Origin: Anadara kagoshimensis
Taxonomy: Eukaryota; Mollusca; Bivalvia; Arcoida; Arcidae
Reading direction: 5' to 3'
NCBI GenBank assembly: GCA_021292105.1
Contig: CM037869.1
Location: 7,314,204-7,378,203 of the forward strand
Length of the DNA: 64,000 nt
Below, piece after piece: positions 32,950 through 44,796 of this stretch. The position numbers and the translations under genes were made by a program. Numbering within the stretch: the first letter of the stretch is position 1; each line of letters starts with the position of its first letter. A model generated the notes under the pieces. That model worked only from the letters and a program-made list of their open reading frames with translations. It made no database searches and was not told where the DNA came from.

Positions 32950-33722
32950 CTCGTTAGTGTTTGTCAACTACATACATAATAAAGCGCGTCTGAAATACAA
33001 ACATGTATACCAAACTGTCGCCAAATCATTCAACTCAACATACAGATATATAGATGACGTTCTGTCTCTTAACAATCCTAAATTTGGAGACTATGTAAAT
33101 GTCATCTATCCTAGTGAGCTTGAAATAAAAGACACGACTGATTCCTCAAGTTCTGCTTCATATTTAGACTTATACCTGAAATATGACGCACAGGAAAGGC
33201 TACATTTGAAACTTTATGACAAACGTGATGACTTCAATTTTTCTATTGTCAACTTTCCTTTTTTATGCAGCAATATACCTGCTTCTCCTGCTTATGGTGT
33301 ATTTGTTTCCCAATTAATACGCTATGGTAGAGCTTGTTCCCACTACGGGGACTTTGTACAACGAAGTAGGCTGCTTGCAAATAAATTGTTGACTCAGGGA
33401 TATTGCAAGCCTAGGCTTATCAAGGCCCTCAAAAAGTTTTATGGCCGTCATCACAGTATTGTTGATAAGTTTGATGTCTCTGTGTCCAGGATTGCCTTGG
33501 ATATATTTGACGTCTCATAGATCCATGTTCCTTTCACACAATTTTGATTACACACGTGGCGGGTGTAGCTAGCTAAACAGGAGGTGCTTACCCTTCCTGA
33601 GCATCCGGCCTCACTTCCCTGGTGGAAGTTCACGTGTCTAACCTAACTTGTCAGTTCCAAAGTTTTTACTTTGCTTCTGGATTGTGATTCGGAAATGGAT
33701 AAGTATGTTTGTTTTTGATTTT
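32950..33722 (+). mobile_element. 5'-truncated YIDD reverse-transcriptase element (Penelope-like or related)
   Basis: A 187-codon open frame (32957-33520) begins inside the palm: STYRYIDDVLSLNNPKFGDY carries the catalytic YIDD. Then ELEIKDTTDSS, YLDLYLKYDAQERLHLKLYD, FPFLCSNIPASPAYGVFVSQ, IRYGRACSHY and KKFYGRHHSIVDKFDVSVSR. I know this C-terminus from very common mollusc and cnidarian elements. No GIY-YIG nuclease follows. The 3' region to about 33722 (TGGTGGAAGTTCACGTG) recurs on the minus strand at 56395-56530 and, decayed, at about 60246. The body is intact, so truncation is the main defect. Confidence 0.65.
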
Positions 33723-33974
33723 GATACATGTTATAACCGATAATGGCAGACGACAATAGTTGCATTTGGAAATACAAAAATACACAACTTTTAAGCGTTC
33801 ATTAACTTTGCAATATATTGCAATATTTTCTCAAATTTCAATATGCTTTTTTCCCCCAATACCCACCCCTTTCATCTATGCGATAACCACTTAAAAGTGT
33901 GTACATGTTTATAATGATTTATTAATGGATTCTTTTTTATTATTCCCATAATACGATTTTAACCCAGATGTAGT

Positions 33975-35068
33975 TAAAATGTTGAAAGCTAAGACAGAGA
34001 AACTTGAATTATTTTTAAAAGATTTTAAGTCCTATGTTGGTTTAATGTTTGATGAAATTAGAATAAAGGAGGATTTAGTGTATAATAACCATTCAGGGGA
34101 ATTAATTAGTTACTGTAACCTTGAATAAGTTGAAAACCAAATAATAGAATTGGAGAAGTTAAATGATCCTTCAAAAAAAGCTGAACTTGAAAAATTTATG
34201 CTCGTGATTATGATTCGTGCTGTTTCAAGCAACCTGAAATTTACACTAGCAGGATTTGCAACAAACAGTATCACAGGTGAATTTTTGTATCCAATTGTGT
34301 GGAAAAGTGTTAGCATATTAGAAAGTGTTATCAAATTAAAAGTGCTATTTATAACATGTGATGGAGCTTCAGCGAATCGAATTTTTTTCAGTTACATAAA
34401 ATTGTTGTTGATGATGAAGATATTTGTATCATATGGGTTAATGGTATAATAAACTTTAAGAATTTTTTTTCATTTCAATCTTACGTTCCACATCTTTTAA
34501 AAACCGCCGTAAATTGGTTTAGCAACTCCTTTTCACACACAATGACCCGACACCTTTGGAAAAAATGCAAAGGATATCAGCTAAATGCACATCATGAAAC
34601 TTTTCGAGGATACTTGTAAATTATATTTATATAATCCATGTCCAAAACTCAGGATAATAAACTATAAGAATTTTTTTTCATTTCAATCTTACGTTCCACA
34701 TCTTTTAAAAACCGCCGTAAATTGGTTTAGCAACTCCTTTTCACACACAATGACCCGCCACCTTTGGAAAAAATGCAAAGGATATCAGCTAAATGCACAT
34801 CATGAAACTTTTCGAGGATACTTGTAAATTATATTTATATAATCCATGTCCAAAACTCAGGATAATAAACTATAAGAATTTTTTTCATTTCAATCTTACG
34901 TTCCACATCTTTTAAAAATCGCCGTAAATTGGTTTAGCAACTCCTTTTCACACACAATGACCCGCCACCTTTGGAAAAAATGCAAAGGATATCAGCTAAA
35001 TGCACATCATGAAACTTTTCGAGGATACTTGTAAATTATATTTATATAATCCATGCCCAAAACTCAGG
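33975..35068 (+). pseudogene. P-element-type transposase remnant with internal triplication
   Basis: Begins around KTEKLELFLKDF, then YVGLMFDEIRIKEDLVYNNH with a likely catalytic Asp, an in-frame stop at about 34126, MLVIMIRAVSSNLKFTLAGF, TGEFLYPIVWKSVSILES and FITCDGASANR with the second Asp. A frameshift near 34385 gives SYVPHLLKTAVNWFSNSF and HTMTRHLWKK, matching the DVPHLxKTxRN region of P transposases. Then LFEDTCKLYLYNPCPKL. The C-terminal third is present in three tandem copies (34447-35068). No THAP domain or ends were found. Confidence 0.65.
34447..35068 (+). repeat. tandem triplication, 208-bp unit, within the P-type remnant
   Basis: The word CATTTCAATC starts at 34471, 34679 and 34886, giving units of 208 and 207 bp. 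The copies are nearly identical (a few base changes and one T less), so the amplification is young compared with the decay of the gene. Confidence 0.85.
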
Positions 35069-35069
35069 A

Positions 35070-36280
35070 TAAGAAGTTATATAGGTCAGTACCATGTAAG
35101 GTTAAATAGTATACATAGATTTTGTTTATATCAGACAAGTAGTCTGAAGTTTATTTCATTTTTTTTTTAACTTTTGTTTGTTATGTTTATTTGTTGGGAT
35201 GCATGTTCCTGGAGACTACACTACTGTACTGAAATATGTATCATCACATTAATCTAAAAACCACTGTACTTGATGTGATTAGAAAGCAAATGCTTTCACT
35301 TTACTATATAAATCTTAACAGATTTTGGAGGATTTCAAAAATGGGTTTTTAGATTAAATGTGACCTGTTTTAAGATATATGTATGATTTTTGTTGATACC
35401 CTGCAGTGGCACCAATTAAAAAGAGATATCTTTATATGCGTGTCATTTAACCTTTACATAAGGGAAAACTTTCTATAGAGGACAACCTGTTTTACTCCTT
35501 TTGATAGGTGAAGCTGCAGTAATTTTTCTGTTTATCTTTTTTTCTTTCCACTGACAGTGGATATAAAAATTTAAGTATATTAGTTTAGTTTCATTTTATT
35601 TTGTTATAACTAACACCTCATTACAGTTTTTTGCAGTGCGAGGTGGAATGTATACTTCTATACTATATATATGCTATTCCAATGTTTATATATACAGTAA
35701 GACCTACCTTCAAAGGTTACCTCTATATATGGGGCGCCTGATTTTTTTAATGTCATTAAGAACTCTTTGTTCACATTATTTAATCCTGACAACTTTTTAG
35801 TTCCCTTAGGGCGCTTTTATAGACAGGCCTGATTGTAGTTAAAATGAACATTTAATGTCAAAGTAATGAAATTCGCCTTATTATATTGACAAACGAGCTG
35901 ACTTTTAGAATTTAATGATAAGGAAGTGTTATTTTGGGAATAGGGGTGGGGTTGGGAAAATAGTTACTACAAAAAATTATCTTCTCACAATTTACTGTAC
36001 TTTAGCTGGTAGCATATTCTTGGATATATTTATTATTCAGCCAATAAAATCTAATGGCAAATGCTACAGTTATAAATGATAAGCTATTTATTGTACACCC
36101 TCTTATTTAGACAATACTGATTTAATAATATTTGTACTTGTATGTAATAATGGGATGAGTTTCCCTACATGTTTCTAACTTTTGTTCATGAAGATCAAAT
36201 AAAAATATATAATATTAAAAACAAAAAAAAAATGTTGTTGGATGTTGTATTTATCACTTTTGGGGTACATAAACTTGCTG
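35070..36280. other. no gene seen
   Basis: AT-rich sequence without recognised genes. Poly-A-like and AATAAA words are present near 36190-36230, which may mark the 3' end of an old insert. Confidence 0.35.
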
Positions 36281-36281
36281 T

Positions 36282-37437
36282 ATGCCCATGGTCTCACACT
36301 TACCGCATACATTCAACAAACATATAGTTCCGACTTCCTTTTCACACTATTTTCAGTATTATAAAAAGTTTCATTTTTACACCATTTTCAGAATTATGAC
36401 AAGGAAAAAAAATTCTCTGTGGCTCCATCCAATTCAAAATACACCAAAACGCACCCGTTTCAAAAGCCCTGAACAAATTGGTTTGCAAGAAATAGTTGAT
36501 GACTACGAAGACATTGAAACTAAAACCGTTGCGACACAAACAGACGATTTCAACGAGTGTATGCCCATCATCAATAATCAACTGGATAAAGCATTGGTAA
36601 ATATGGGGAACAAAAATTCTGAGCTTATAACTTTTCTCCGTTTGATGAGGGATGGTAAATACCCTATTACAAACATTTCCCTCTTGCTGTTTCTAGAAAC
36701 AGCACGATTTTTCAACACAAAATTTTCAAGTTCTATGTAATACTGGCCAGAGACTAAAAGGTTCTTGAAAACAGTCTTAAAACTATTTCATTCTAAATTT
36801 CTTTATTTTATGGGTGAGCCAAAAAGTATTGGTCAATATACAGACGGCACAGCAACCAGAGGTAGACCATTGACAGATATTTCCTACATTAACTTTGCTG
36901 TACCAAGCTTAAATACATTGTCAAAATTCAGCATAAGTGACATACGAAACAAGGATTTATCAAACCAGGAATTTTAGAACCGATATTAGATTCAATTCAA
37001 GCTCACAATACCAAAAGTGACAACGGATACATGTTATGCGCAGATGCAAAGAAAGTCACTGCAGGCGTGCACAAAGTAGGTGGTGATGTAGACATGTTTG
37101 GGTATGTGGATGAAATCGATGATTGTTTAAATGAAGCAATAGAACATAAATCCCTTATAGTTTTTGAATATTTGTTTTCTATTTTACATAAAGGAGCTGA
37201 AGAAACATACAGCAAAACTCTTAAGATAATTGCTTTTGATGAAATAAAAAAAAATTCCAACAATATTACCATTTTGTCAGATGATGAATTGAAATCGAAA
37301 AAGAAATCTTCCAGACAGCAATGGATATGGGAGACCAAAGTCTGACAGATTTGCTAAACACAGACATTGGTTCATCGGTTGAATATACTTGTGATGTTAA
37401 GAATGCAGAAATCATAAAACTCAGTACAATGCAATAA
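36282..37437 (+). pseudogene. uncharacterised conserved invertebrate gene remnant
   Basis: Frame 1 contains TPKRTRFKSPEQIGL, TKTVATQTDDFNECMPIINN, GNKNSELITFLRLMRDGKYP, ISLLLFLETARFF, an in-frame stop at 36738, YWPETKRFLKTVLKLFHSKF and YINFAVPSLNTLSKF. A frameshift at about 36960 leads to KPGILEPILDSIQAHN and GYMLCADAKKVTAGVHKVGG with DVDMFGYVDE. A further shift near 37315 gives MDMGDQSLTDLLNTDIGSSV and a stop at about 37437. I recognise the order from unnamed, multi-copy mollusc proteins. It is probably element-encoded. Three lesions. Confidence 0.45.
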
Positions 37438-37689
37438 GCAGGAAAATTTTATGACATTATTATGCTGTAACATTTTCTAGATATCATTTCATCAGTTCAC
37501 CAAATTTCATTTCTTTGGTATGTCTGTCGTTGTTGTCATCCGTCCATGAACTTTCACATTTCCATCTTATATGAAACTGCTGAAGTAATATTTATAAACC
37601 AAATTTTTGCAGGATCAATGCTGAGGATGTGTACAAAAATTGCTTGGTTTTGACCTTTTTATTTCCTTTATCGATTTCAGTAATATAAA

Positions 37690-38856
37690 TTCATTGGAAA
37701 AAACCCATCATTCGGTCAGTATTTGGAAGTAGGTAATGGTGCCTCACTGTATAATAAATCTAGACAAAATCCAAAGAAAGGACAACCTGGACACGACAAA
37801 CTATGTCCTATAAGACCTATGATAAACGCTGTATCAAAAACCTGCCTTGAGAACTACAGACCCCACAAAAAACTTTTCATAGACGAAGGTATAATTGTCT
37901 TCAATAGACGGCTTTCATTTAAGCAATAATTACCAGCCAAACACACCACATTTGGAATATAAGTTTGGGAAAGGGCATCTCCTAAAAACGGATATGTGCA
38001 TTAATTCCAAATTTACACTGTCAAAGTTGAGGGACCACGAGAAGAAGGGTTAGGTTCTCGGGTAGTAAAATATTTGACCCGGAACATTATTTTAAAATCC
38101 AATGTTATTTATATGGACAACTTCTTTTTAATCCAGACTTGTTTGACAGTCTTTATAAGGAAAACATTTACTGCACTGGGACTGTTAGAGCAAACAGACG
38201 GGAAATGTCAGAAGCAATAAAGGCTGCCAAGTTTAAAACTAAAGGTGAATGCATGGCGATGCAACGTGGAAATATAGTGGCTACGTCTTGGAAAGACAAA
38301 AAACTTGTCTGCTATCTTAGTACTAGTACTTCTTCTGATCCAACAGTATCCAGTACTGCTGAAAGAAGACAAAAAGATGGCAGCAAGAAAAAAATTCCAG
38401 CACCTTTAGTATCTGAACATTACAACAAATATATGTTTGGGGTTGACTTGGCAGATCAAAAACGAATGCAGTATTCTACTTGCAGAAAGGCCAAAAAGTG
38501 GTATAAATATATTTTTGGTTTTGCTTTGATCTCGTACTTGTAAATAGTCCAATCTGTATGCAAGAATCCACAAACCATGAATTGCTAACCAGAAAAGGAA
38601 AACCAAAAAGATTTTAGACGGGCATTGGCTAAACAAATGATCGGTACCGTTAGGGGAACACGAAAGAGGAAAGTTTCATCAGTTGTTGATAATTGCGGTA
38701 TGGGGCATTGGCCAGTGCAGTTTTAAAAATAGGCAAATGCAAAGGTTGTTCAAAAGAAGGACGGCGTTTCCAAATTTTAATCGGATGCAGACAGTGTGAT
38801 GTGAGAATCTGTATAAAAAATGACTTCTTCAAATATCATCAAAAATTGTTACATTA
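37690..38856 (+). pseudogene. piggyBac-type transposase remnant
   Basis: The three acidic positions of the family are still readable in broken frames: FIDEGIIVFNRRLSFKQ (first Asp), VIYMDNFFL (second), YMFGVDLADQKRMQYSTCRK (third). Other landmarks: DKLCPIRPMIN, REEGLGSRVVKYLTRN, GTVRANRREMSEA, NIVATSWKDKKLVCYLST and KKWYKYIFGFALISYL. The C-terminal cysteine-rich domain is also there: CKGCSKEGRRFQ, CRQCDVRIC, YHQK (to about 38856). N-terminus and ends are absent; frame changes at about 37925, 38050 and 38540. Confidence 0.7.
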
Positions 38857-38859
38857 AAA

Positions 38860-39520
38860 TAAATTTAGTTTAGTTCATTTTTATTATAACTACATATGTT
38901 TGATAGTTTTATATGTATAATCATTGCAATGCTGAAAAATACCATTAATAAGGTAAACATATAAATATAATAATCAGCATGTTAAAATCATAATAAATAT
39001 AACACATGCTGTTTTTTATTTTTATCACTGGGGTTTAACCTACATATCAGTAAAACTAGTTGACCTGCAGAGTATATACAGCAGGGAAGGCGTATACAAG
39101 TTATAATAGATAAGAAGTTAAGTATGTCAAACCATACTTTAGAGGCAACAATTGTGTCCAATCTTCAACAGTTTCAGATTAATAAGAACTAAATATGTGT
39201 ATTATTCTTTTTTATGAGTTTTTATACTGTGTGCGACTCTAAAATATGTAAGATAACCATGATAATTACTTAAGTATTAAACATTTATCATATACTCATA
39301 TATCATATTTATGGTGGTTCTCTTGGAGTTCAAAGTTTAAAATTGATTTTCGACAACCTTGTCATATTTGCAAATTTTAGCCAAAATATTTGACATGTGA
39401 TGCGACATAAATTGTTAACTTTCGACATGCAAACCCGATAGAAAGTCTATCATTTGAGCAACAGATTGACACCTTCCATCGCCATAATGACCGTTCATTT
39501 TTGCGTTACAAAAAAATGCT
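38860..39520. other. no gene seen
   Basis: AT-rich sequence after the piggyBac remnant, no gene or repeat boundary recognised. Confidence 0.35.
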
Positions 39521-39691
39521 ATGGATCAAAACGAATTGGTGAGAAAAAGTAGAGATCATTTGTTGTATTTATCCAAGAAGATTTTAGATTTATTAAATGA
39601 TAAAGATTTGGTTCCTCAAAATACAGAAACTCGTTTCACTACAGAACTGTTAACTTTGGTAGATGAGCCTTGTAGAACAAATCCTGTGTAA
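39521..39691 (+). CDS. small ORF, unknown
   Basis: ATG at 39521 opens a 56-codon frame, charged at first (MDQNELVRKSRDHLLYLSKK) with later ETRFTTELLTLVDEP. Composition is protein-like, but no homology is recognised and no splice site is obvious. Could be the N-terminus of an element gene. Confidence 0.25.
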   Translation: MDQNELVRKSRDHLLYLSKKILDLLNDKDLVPQNTETRFTTELLTLVDEPCRTNPV

Positions 39692-40019
39692 ATTTGCAAA
39701 TAATATCTATCCATCCGTTTTGAACAAGTCCCTAGCTGTTCTTTTTAAAGTATTATCCTCTAACCATTCCTTGTCAAGTGTGCTTCCGTTTAGATTTATT
39801 GATTTTTTCAAATCTATTTTGCCATATAATCATTCTTATTATACTACGAAAAGGATCAATAATAGAATATATATCTTGAAGGAATTTTCTCCTGATATTT
39901 ATTTTATTTTAAATACTCTCATTTTCTCCTGTAATTTGTGATATTATTTTAAATACTCTCTCATATAGGGCAGCTTTCCTAGATATACAGTGTGTTTTCA
40001 ACTATTTAGTAGTCAGTTA

Positions 40020-40330
40020 AAGGGAAATTAAACAAAAAACAAGATGAAGCTGTACCTCAGGTTGGTTCATATAACCCACAAAAGTTTGGATTGGCATATT
40101 ATGTTACATATACTGGTGAAACACTGAGTAATGTTCCAATTTATACCATGAACAGTGACGCTTATTCCAAGAACTATGATGACTTGTCTACACGAACGAG
40201 TGAGCAATGTAACAAAATTTACTCAAGAGGTTTCTCGTAAAGGAACCACATATCGTTGCTTGTAGTATGATCCCAAACACTATGGACACTACTGTTACGG
40301 TTACCATATGATCCCTGGATCTGAGGGTGG
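40020..40330 (+). pseudogene. unrecognised coding-like segment
   Basis: Open without ATG: VPQVGSYNPQKFGLAYYVTY, then PIYTMNSDAYSKNYDDLSTR and SEQCNKIYSRGFS to a stop at about 40238. Another frame continues with GTTYRCL, a stop, and YDPKHYGHYCYGYHMIPGSE. Rich in Tyr, Gly and Cys; may be part of a secreted or matrix-type protein or of an element. Family unknown. Confidence 0.3.
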
Positions 40331-40490
40331 AAAAGATTCATTTACATGTGCGCGTGGAGACCATTCATTTACCGTTTGTTTTGTCTTGTTTTTTTATTGT
40401 ACCTATTTATTTTTATTTTTCATTCAGGAGGATTGAATGTGTTTGTGTCGTGAGCATGAGAGAATTATATATTTTGAGTGTTTTATTTTG

Positions 40491-40920
40491 TATACCACAG
40501 ATAGAGGTTATGGAAAGAGATGGTATGCATGTGTGTGTAGAAGTTTTTTTTTTTGTAAATTAATTTGTATGTGTCTTTTTCTATACCACAGATAGAGGTT
40601 TGATTGGAGAGAGATGGTATGTATGTGTGTGTAGAAGATCCTTAAATGTCAATGAATTTTTATGCGTCTCTTTATACCACAAGTAGAGGTTTTGATTGGC
40701 GAGAGAAATGGTATGTATGTATGTATGTGTACAAAATCTTTTTTTTTTTTGGGAAATTAATTAAATGCGTCATTTTTTATACTCTAGATAGAGGTTTTAT
40801 GATTTGGTAAATATGTGTGTGCAAGGAAGATTGTCATTTATGAGATGGTGGATAGTGATTTTTTTCGTAAAATTTGTAAATGATATTTTTATTTTATTTT
40901 CATACATTCAGATAGAGGTA
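40491..40920 (+). repeat. imperfect tandem repeat, about 91-125-bp units, five copies
   Basis: The word TATACCACAGATAGAGGTT or a decayed form starts at about 40491, 40582, 40673, 40778 and 40903. Each unit continues with GAGAGATGGTATG, GTGTGTGTAGAAG and a T run of variable length, which explains the variable spacing. Confidence 0.65.
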
Positions 40921-41189
40921 GTGATTGGAGAGAAAGAGAATGTTTTCAACAGAACACCATCAAATATCTGAGATCTTATTATTTAAAAACAGAATCTCAA
41001 CTAATCCTCATAAATATTGGCTCTATGACCCTATTTTTGCTTCTGAATTCAATAACCCCAAAAAGTTGTGTGTACTTTCTGTGATTCGTTTTCATAGCTC
41101 TCGAAAACTGAAATGGAACAAAATCAAGAAGATAATTTGTAATCTGCTTAAATATTCATTAATTATTTTTTTAGATTGTCGACCAATGA

Positions 41190-41361
41190 AGTGGCTAATT
41201 ACCCCTGGGTAGAAATTATCAGCAACGTCCATTGTGATTGTATGGCTGGTTTATGAGAATCGTGCTCCCATATTGTAGCGTTACTTCCGATGCATTTCGA
41301 CTTGGATATACAAACACAGCATGCACAGACGAGTCATGTAAATGAAATATTGACTTATGAA
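41190..41361 (+). pseudogene. SWIM/YqaJ-type gene remnant, left part
   Basis: The frame reads PWVEIISNVHCDCMAGL, a stop, ESCSHIVALLPMHFDL: a SWIM zinc finger (C-x-C-x(n)-C-x-H). It then runs into the 8-bp duplication of a hAT insertion, and the frame continues on the far side (NEILTYEGQYDLIVKVNF spans the junction when the insert is ignored). I know SWIM followed by a YqaJ-like nuclease domain from multi-copy mollusc and cnidarian proteins. Confidence 0.55.
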
Positions 41362-42608
41362 CAGGCATGGGGCGAATTACATTGCAATGTAATGCATTAC
41401 ATTACAATTACTTTGACAAAAGTAGCATTATATTACAATTACATGTATTTTAGAAAGTAATGCATTACATTACAATTACTTTACCAAAGTAATGCATTAT
41501 ATTACACATTACATTTCATAAAGAATCCAAACATATAAATATGATATGTTTCGGATTCAGAATTTGAAAATGAAATTTTGGGTTCTTTTTCTATAAAGTT
41601 CTTATGTTTTGATTTTCAACTGTTGAAAACAGGAGTATATATAGTCAATAAGTGCATGTATAGATTCTTTTTGCTTTGGGTCATTCAACTGATATTCCTG
41701 CTGTTACCAGTAGGTTTTACAAAATTTGTCAAAGTCGATTGTTCATCTATGTCAGGTTTTTTATTATCCAAATATACATTTTTGTTTTACTCTAAAAATT
41801 AAGAAGAAAATAAACAGAGATGCTGTAAGGAATTTTTTCATATTACATGTTTTCATTTTTTATTTATTTTATTCACTGAATGTTTCTTAATTACCATTAA
41901 ATCAAAACAGTAAAAGGAGTTGATAGGTATACAAACTAATTAGTGGTATTGTCAGGTGTAATTTCTAAACCATACTTAACAAATAACTTCTTTAATCATT
42001 TAAGATAGGTTACCGTAATAGCATATAAAAAGGATTACAAAAAAAAAAAAAAACAATTTCTGGTAAAAATAAAATTGTTTTCATCACAGGTTATCAGTTA
42101 AAGCAAAATTACAAATTAGTGTAGTTACTGAAACTTATATTTAGATATGTTGCAAATGTTGATTTGATCTTTAGACTTCCCGATAGTACTAAAAACAGCA
42201 TTTGCATTTAGCTTTAAAATGTATTTTTATCCTTTACATTTGTTGGAAATTCAAAATGATTTGAAGTATACTAACTTTTTAGCATTTTACATAGTTTTAG
42301 TATTAAGGTTGAATGAAATAAATCATTAGTTTGACAAAAGTTCACAGTTACAATTTTTCTAGACATTGATTTTCATATTTTATATTAGGAAAAAAGTAGC
42401 CTGTAGGTACTTACTAGCCCTAAATTGTAATGGTAATAATATCTAACATTTAATACAGAGAAGTAATGCTATGTAATGCTTAAATTACATGCATTTTTCT
42501 CTATGTAATGCATTACATTACAATTACATGTAATGCAAAAAATAGGGCATTACACATTACATGCATTACAGGGCATTACAATTACAAATTAGCATTACCC
42601 CATGCCTG
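41362..42608. mobile_element. non-autonomous hAT element, 1247 bp
   Basis: Ends CAGGCATGGGG and CCCCATGCCTG are inverted copies. Perfect 8-bp target duplication CTTATGAA at 41354-41361 and 42609-42616, diagnostic for hAT. Both subterminal regions are dense in TAATGCATTACATTACAATT-type words (41377-41515 and 42445-42590). The interior is AT-rich and non-coding; no transposase fragment is seen, so mobilisation would need a partner. Confidence 0.85.
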
Positions 42609-42616
42609 CTTATGAA

Positions 42617-43665
42617 GGCCAGTACGATTTGATAGTCAAAGTGAATTTTAACAAAAAACCCGTGTCTCCCGTGTTAGCCAAACCCAAGCGTTGAGTAAAA
42701 TAATACGACCCTTCTACATAAGAGGAGCAGCAAGAATTTCTACAGGCATTGACACAATGCAGTTCGAAACCAGTTGTGCTAAGTTGTTTTAGTGGTTATT
42801 CTGAACCGTTTCATTGGGTAGCTATTACAAAGCCAGCTCCATTACGTAATCTTTACAATGAAGACCAATGAACTAAAACAGAAATGCAGGGACACAATCA
42901 TTTACATTTCAGATGAACAAATTGGATACATATATATGATACACGGGCACAAAGTAGTTCAAGGACATAGCATGAACAACGAATTGGACGGATAACTTCA
43001 TCTGTGGTACACGACGTTCTTCATACATCTTGCCAAAAATCCGCAAAATCACTTGTTACAAAAATATGCAATCCGCGATGCGATTCCTTGAAAAAGCACG
43101 CGATAACCTGGGAAAAGAACCATGAATCTGATGGACTTAAACTTACCGACAGGTTATGGAATCTAGTAAACCGCTCCATACAAATTTCAATTTGAAGAAT
43201 TGTGGATTGTAATAAACAAGGACTATCCATATCTTGGTGCTAGTGCAGACTCCATTGCGATTAGTGACTGCCATGGAAAAAAGTTGTGGAAGTTAAACGC
43301 CCATATTCACTCAAAAATTGGGAAATTAATGAATTTCTTAAGGACCCAAACTGTTGTTTACTCGATGGAAAACTTTAGGAATAACATATTTCTCAGCCAA
43401 CAACATCTGCAAATGTTTATGCTCAAAATGTGATTTAGTAATATAGACACCAAAGTTTGTAGCAGTATCAGATGTGCCAAGGAATGACTCTTTCATATTG
43501 GACATGTTTGAGAAATTACACTTATTTTTCAATAGTTGCACCATGCCAGAAATTTTGACAAGAAATCTAGAGTTGGGACAAACATTAATTGAACCATCAA
43601 TCTCGAATTCACAGAAACTTTTCTGCAAGTGTACAACACTAGATGGCCATTTCAGTATTGCTTGA
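42617..43665 (+). pseudogene. SWIM/YqaJ-type gene remnant, right part
   Basis: Continues after the hAT: GQYDLIVKVNFNKKPVSPV, EEQQEFLQALTQCSSKPVVL, SGYSEPFHWVAI, RGQSS-like RAQSSSRT, RIGRITSSVVHDVLHTSCQK, LKKHAITWEKNHES, then DYPYLGASADSIAISDCHGK and, after a shift, FVAVSDVPRNDSFILDMFEK with TMPEILTRNLELG, ending at 43665. The GASADS box and upstream LKxxxITWxxxHE fit the YqaJ-type exonuclease fold, in which acidic residues bind metal. At least four frameshifts or stops. Confidence 0.55.
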
Positions 43666-43814
43666 CACACAAACTACAACATTTATTCAGTGCCAGAAAA
43701 AAATTTATTCCATTAACAATTTACATCCAACAAATCACATATTCTTGGTTAGGCTGATATACTACCTAAGAAATGAAATAATTAACAAACACTTTTACAC
43801 AAGCGTCAAAATGA

Positions 43815-44021
43815 TTTGAAAGTGATATTAAAATAAACAAATTTGGCCAACGTTTTGAGAACTATTTGCCAACAAATCATACGGCGGAAAAGAGTCTAAC
43901 AGTCATCCCTGAAAATTCTTCTCTACATCCTGTAAACGAAACAGTGGAGGAAATCAATTCAAATCAGAAACAAAACATTGCCGAAGAGGATTTATACGAA
44001 ACTGTAAAATCAAACATTTAA
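43815..44021 (+). CDS. candidate terminal exon with cytoplasmic-tail-like sequence
   Basis: A 68-codon open stretch ending in TAA: KFGQRFENYLPTNHTAEKSL, TVIPENSSLHPVNETVEEIN and NIAEEDLYETVKSNI. The tail is acidic with Tyr motifs (FENYLP, DLYETV) such as those in intracellular ends of receptor-type proteins. No ATG and no certain acceptor. Unassigned. Confidence 0.3.
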   Translation, partial: FESDIKINKFGQRFENYLPTNHTAEKSLTVIPENSSLHPVNETVEEINSNQKQNIAEEDLYETVKSNI

Positions 44022-44029
44022 ATTCCCAT

Positions 44030-44783
44030 TCCTGACTCGTGATTCATCTCTTCTAACAAGTACAATTCAAAATTTAGACAGCAATATCTAATATGCTAAT
44101 TCAGTATTGTTTCAGGATGCAGCCACATCAAGGAAAGAAGAGGTGAAAACAATAACGTGACGTTATGGAATGTTTCAACTCCAAGGCCATTAGAATTACT
44201 GTGGATTGTGCTGCATTAACAACGCAATTGGGTCTTCTTCATTGTGGTTAATATAGTATTATTATCATTATTGTTAATACTGATAATAACAATATCGTAA
44301 CTTATTCCATAAATGTACGACTGATTTGTTGATTTCTTTTCTTTTTTTTTCTTTATTGAATGTCTGTAGTATGTAAATATTTTGCCAATCACGGTTTCAT
44401 GCAGTATAAAAATATTATTATTTCACCATTTATGTACAATGGTGTCAAATTTATATACTTTTGTTTGTAACTATGAATATTGATTTATTTGATTATCTGT
44501 ATCTTGTATTTGCATTCCTGTTTTATTTAATATTTTGTGTAAAAATGGGGATTGTAATCATTATTATTTCTATTTTAAGCGTGTGTGTGTGTGTTAAATT
44601 ATTTCGTTTACATATATTCCTAAATTGATGAATTTATTTATTTGTATGTTGCATAATGTTATTGCTATGCTTATATATATTATGAATAAAAGAAAAACAA
44701 TGCAATTAGGTTTCAGTATAATTGTCCTGTTAACATCAAAGAAATGGACCAAACGGCTGGCAATTTATGGCTATTTATAATGG
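44030..44783. other. no gene seen; (GT)n
   Basis: AT-rich with a (GT)7 microsatellite at about 44579-44594. No other feature. Confidence 0.35.
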
Positions 44784-44796
44784 TTGGAAATCCAGG

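Noticed and set aside
41578-41802. 74-codon ORF inside the hAT element
   Set aside because: Hydrophobic, AT-driven; no hAT transposase signature (no zinc finger, no dimerisation motif).
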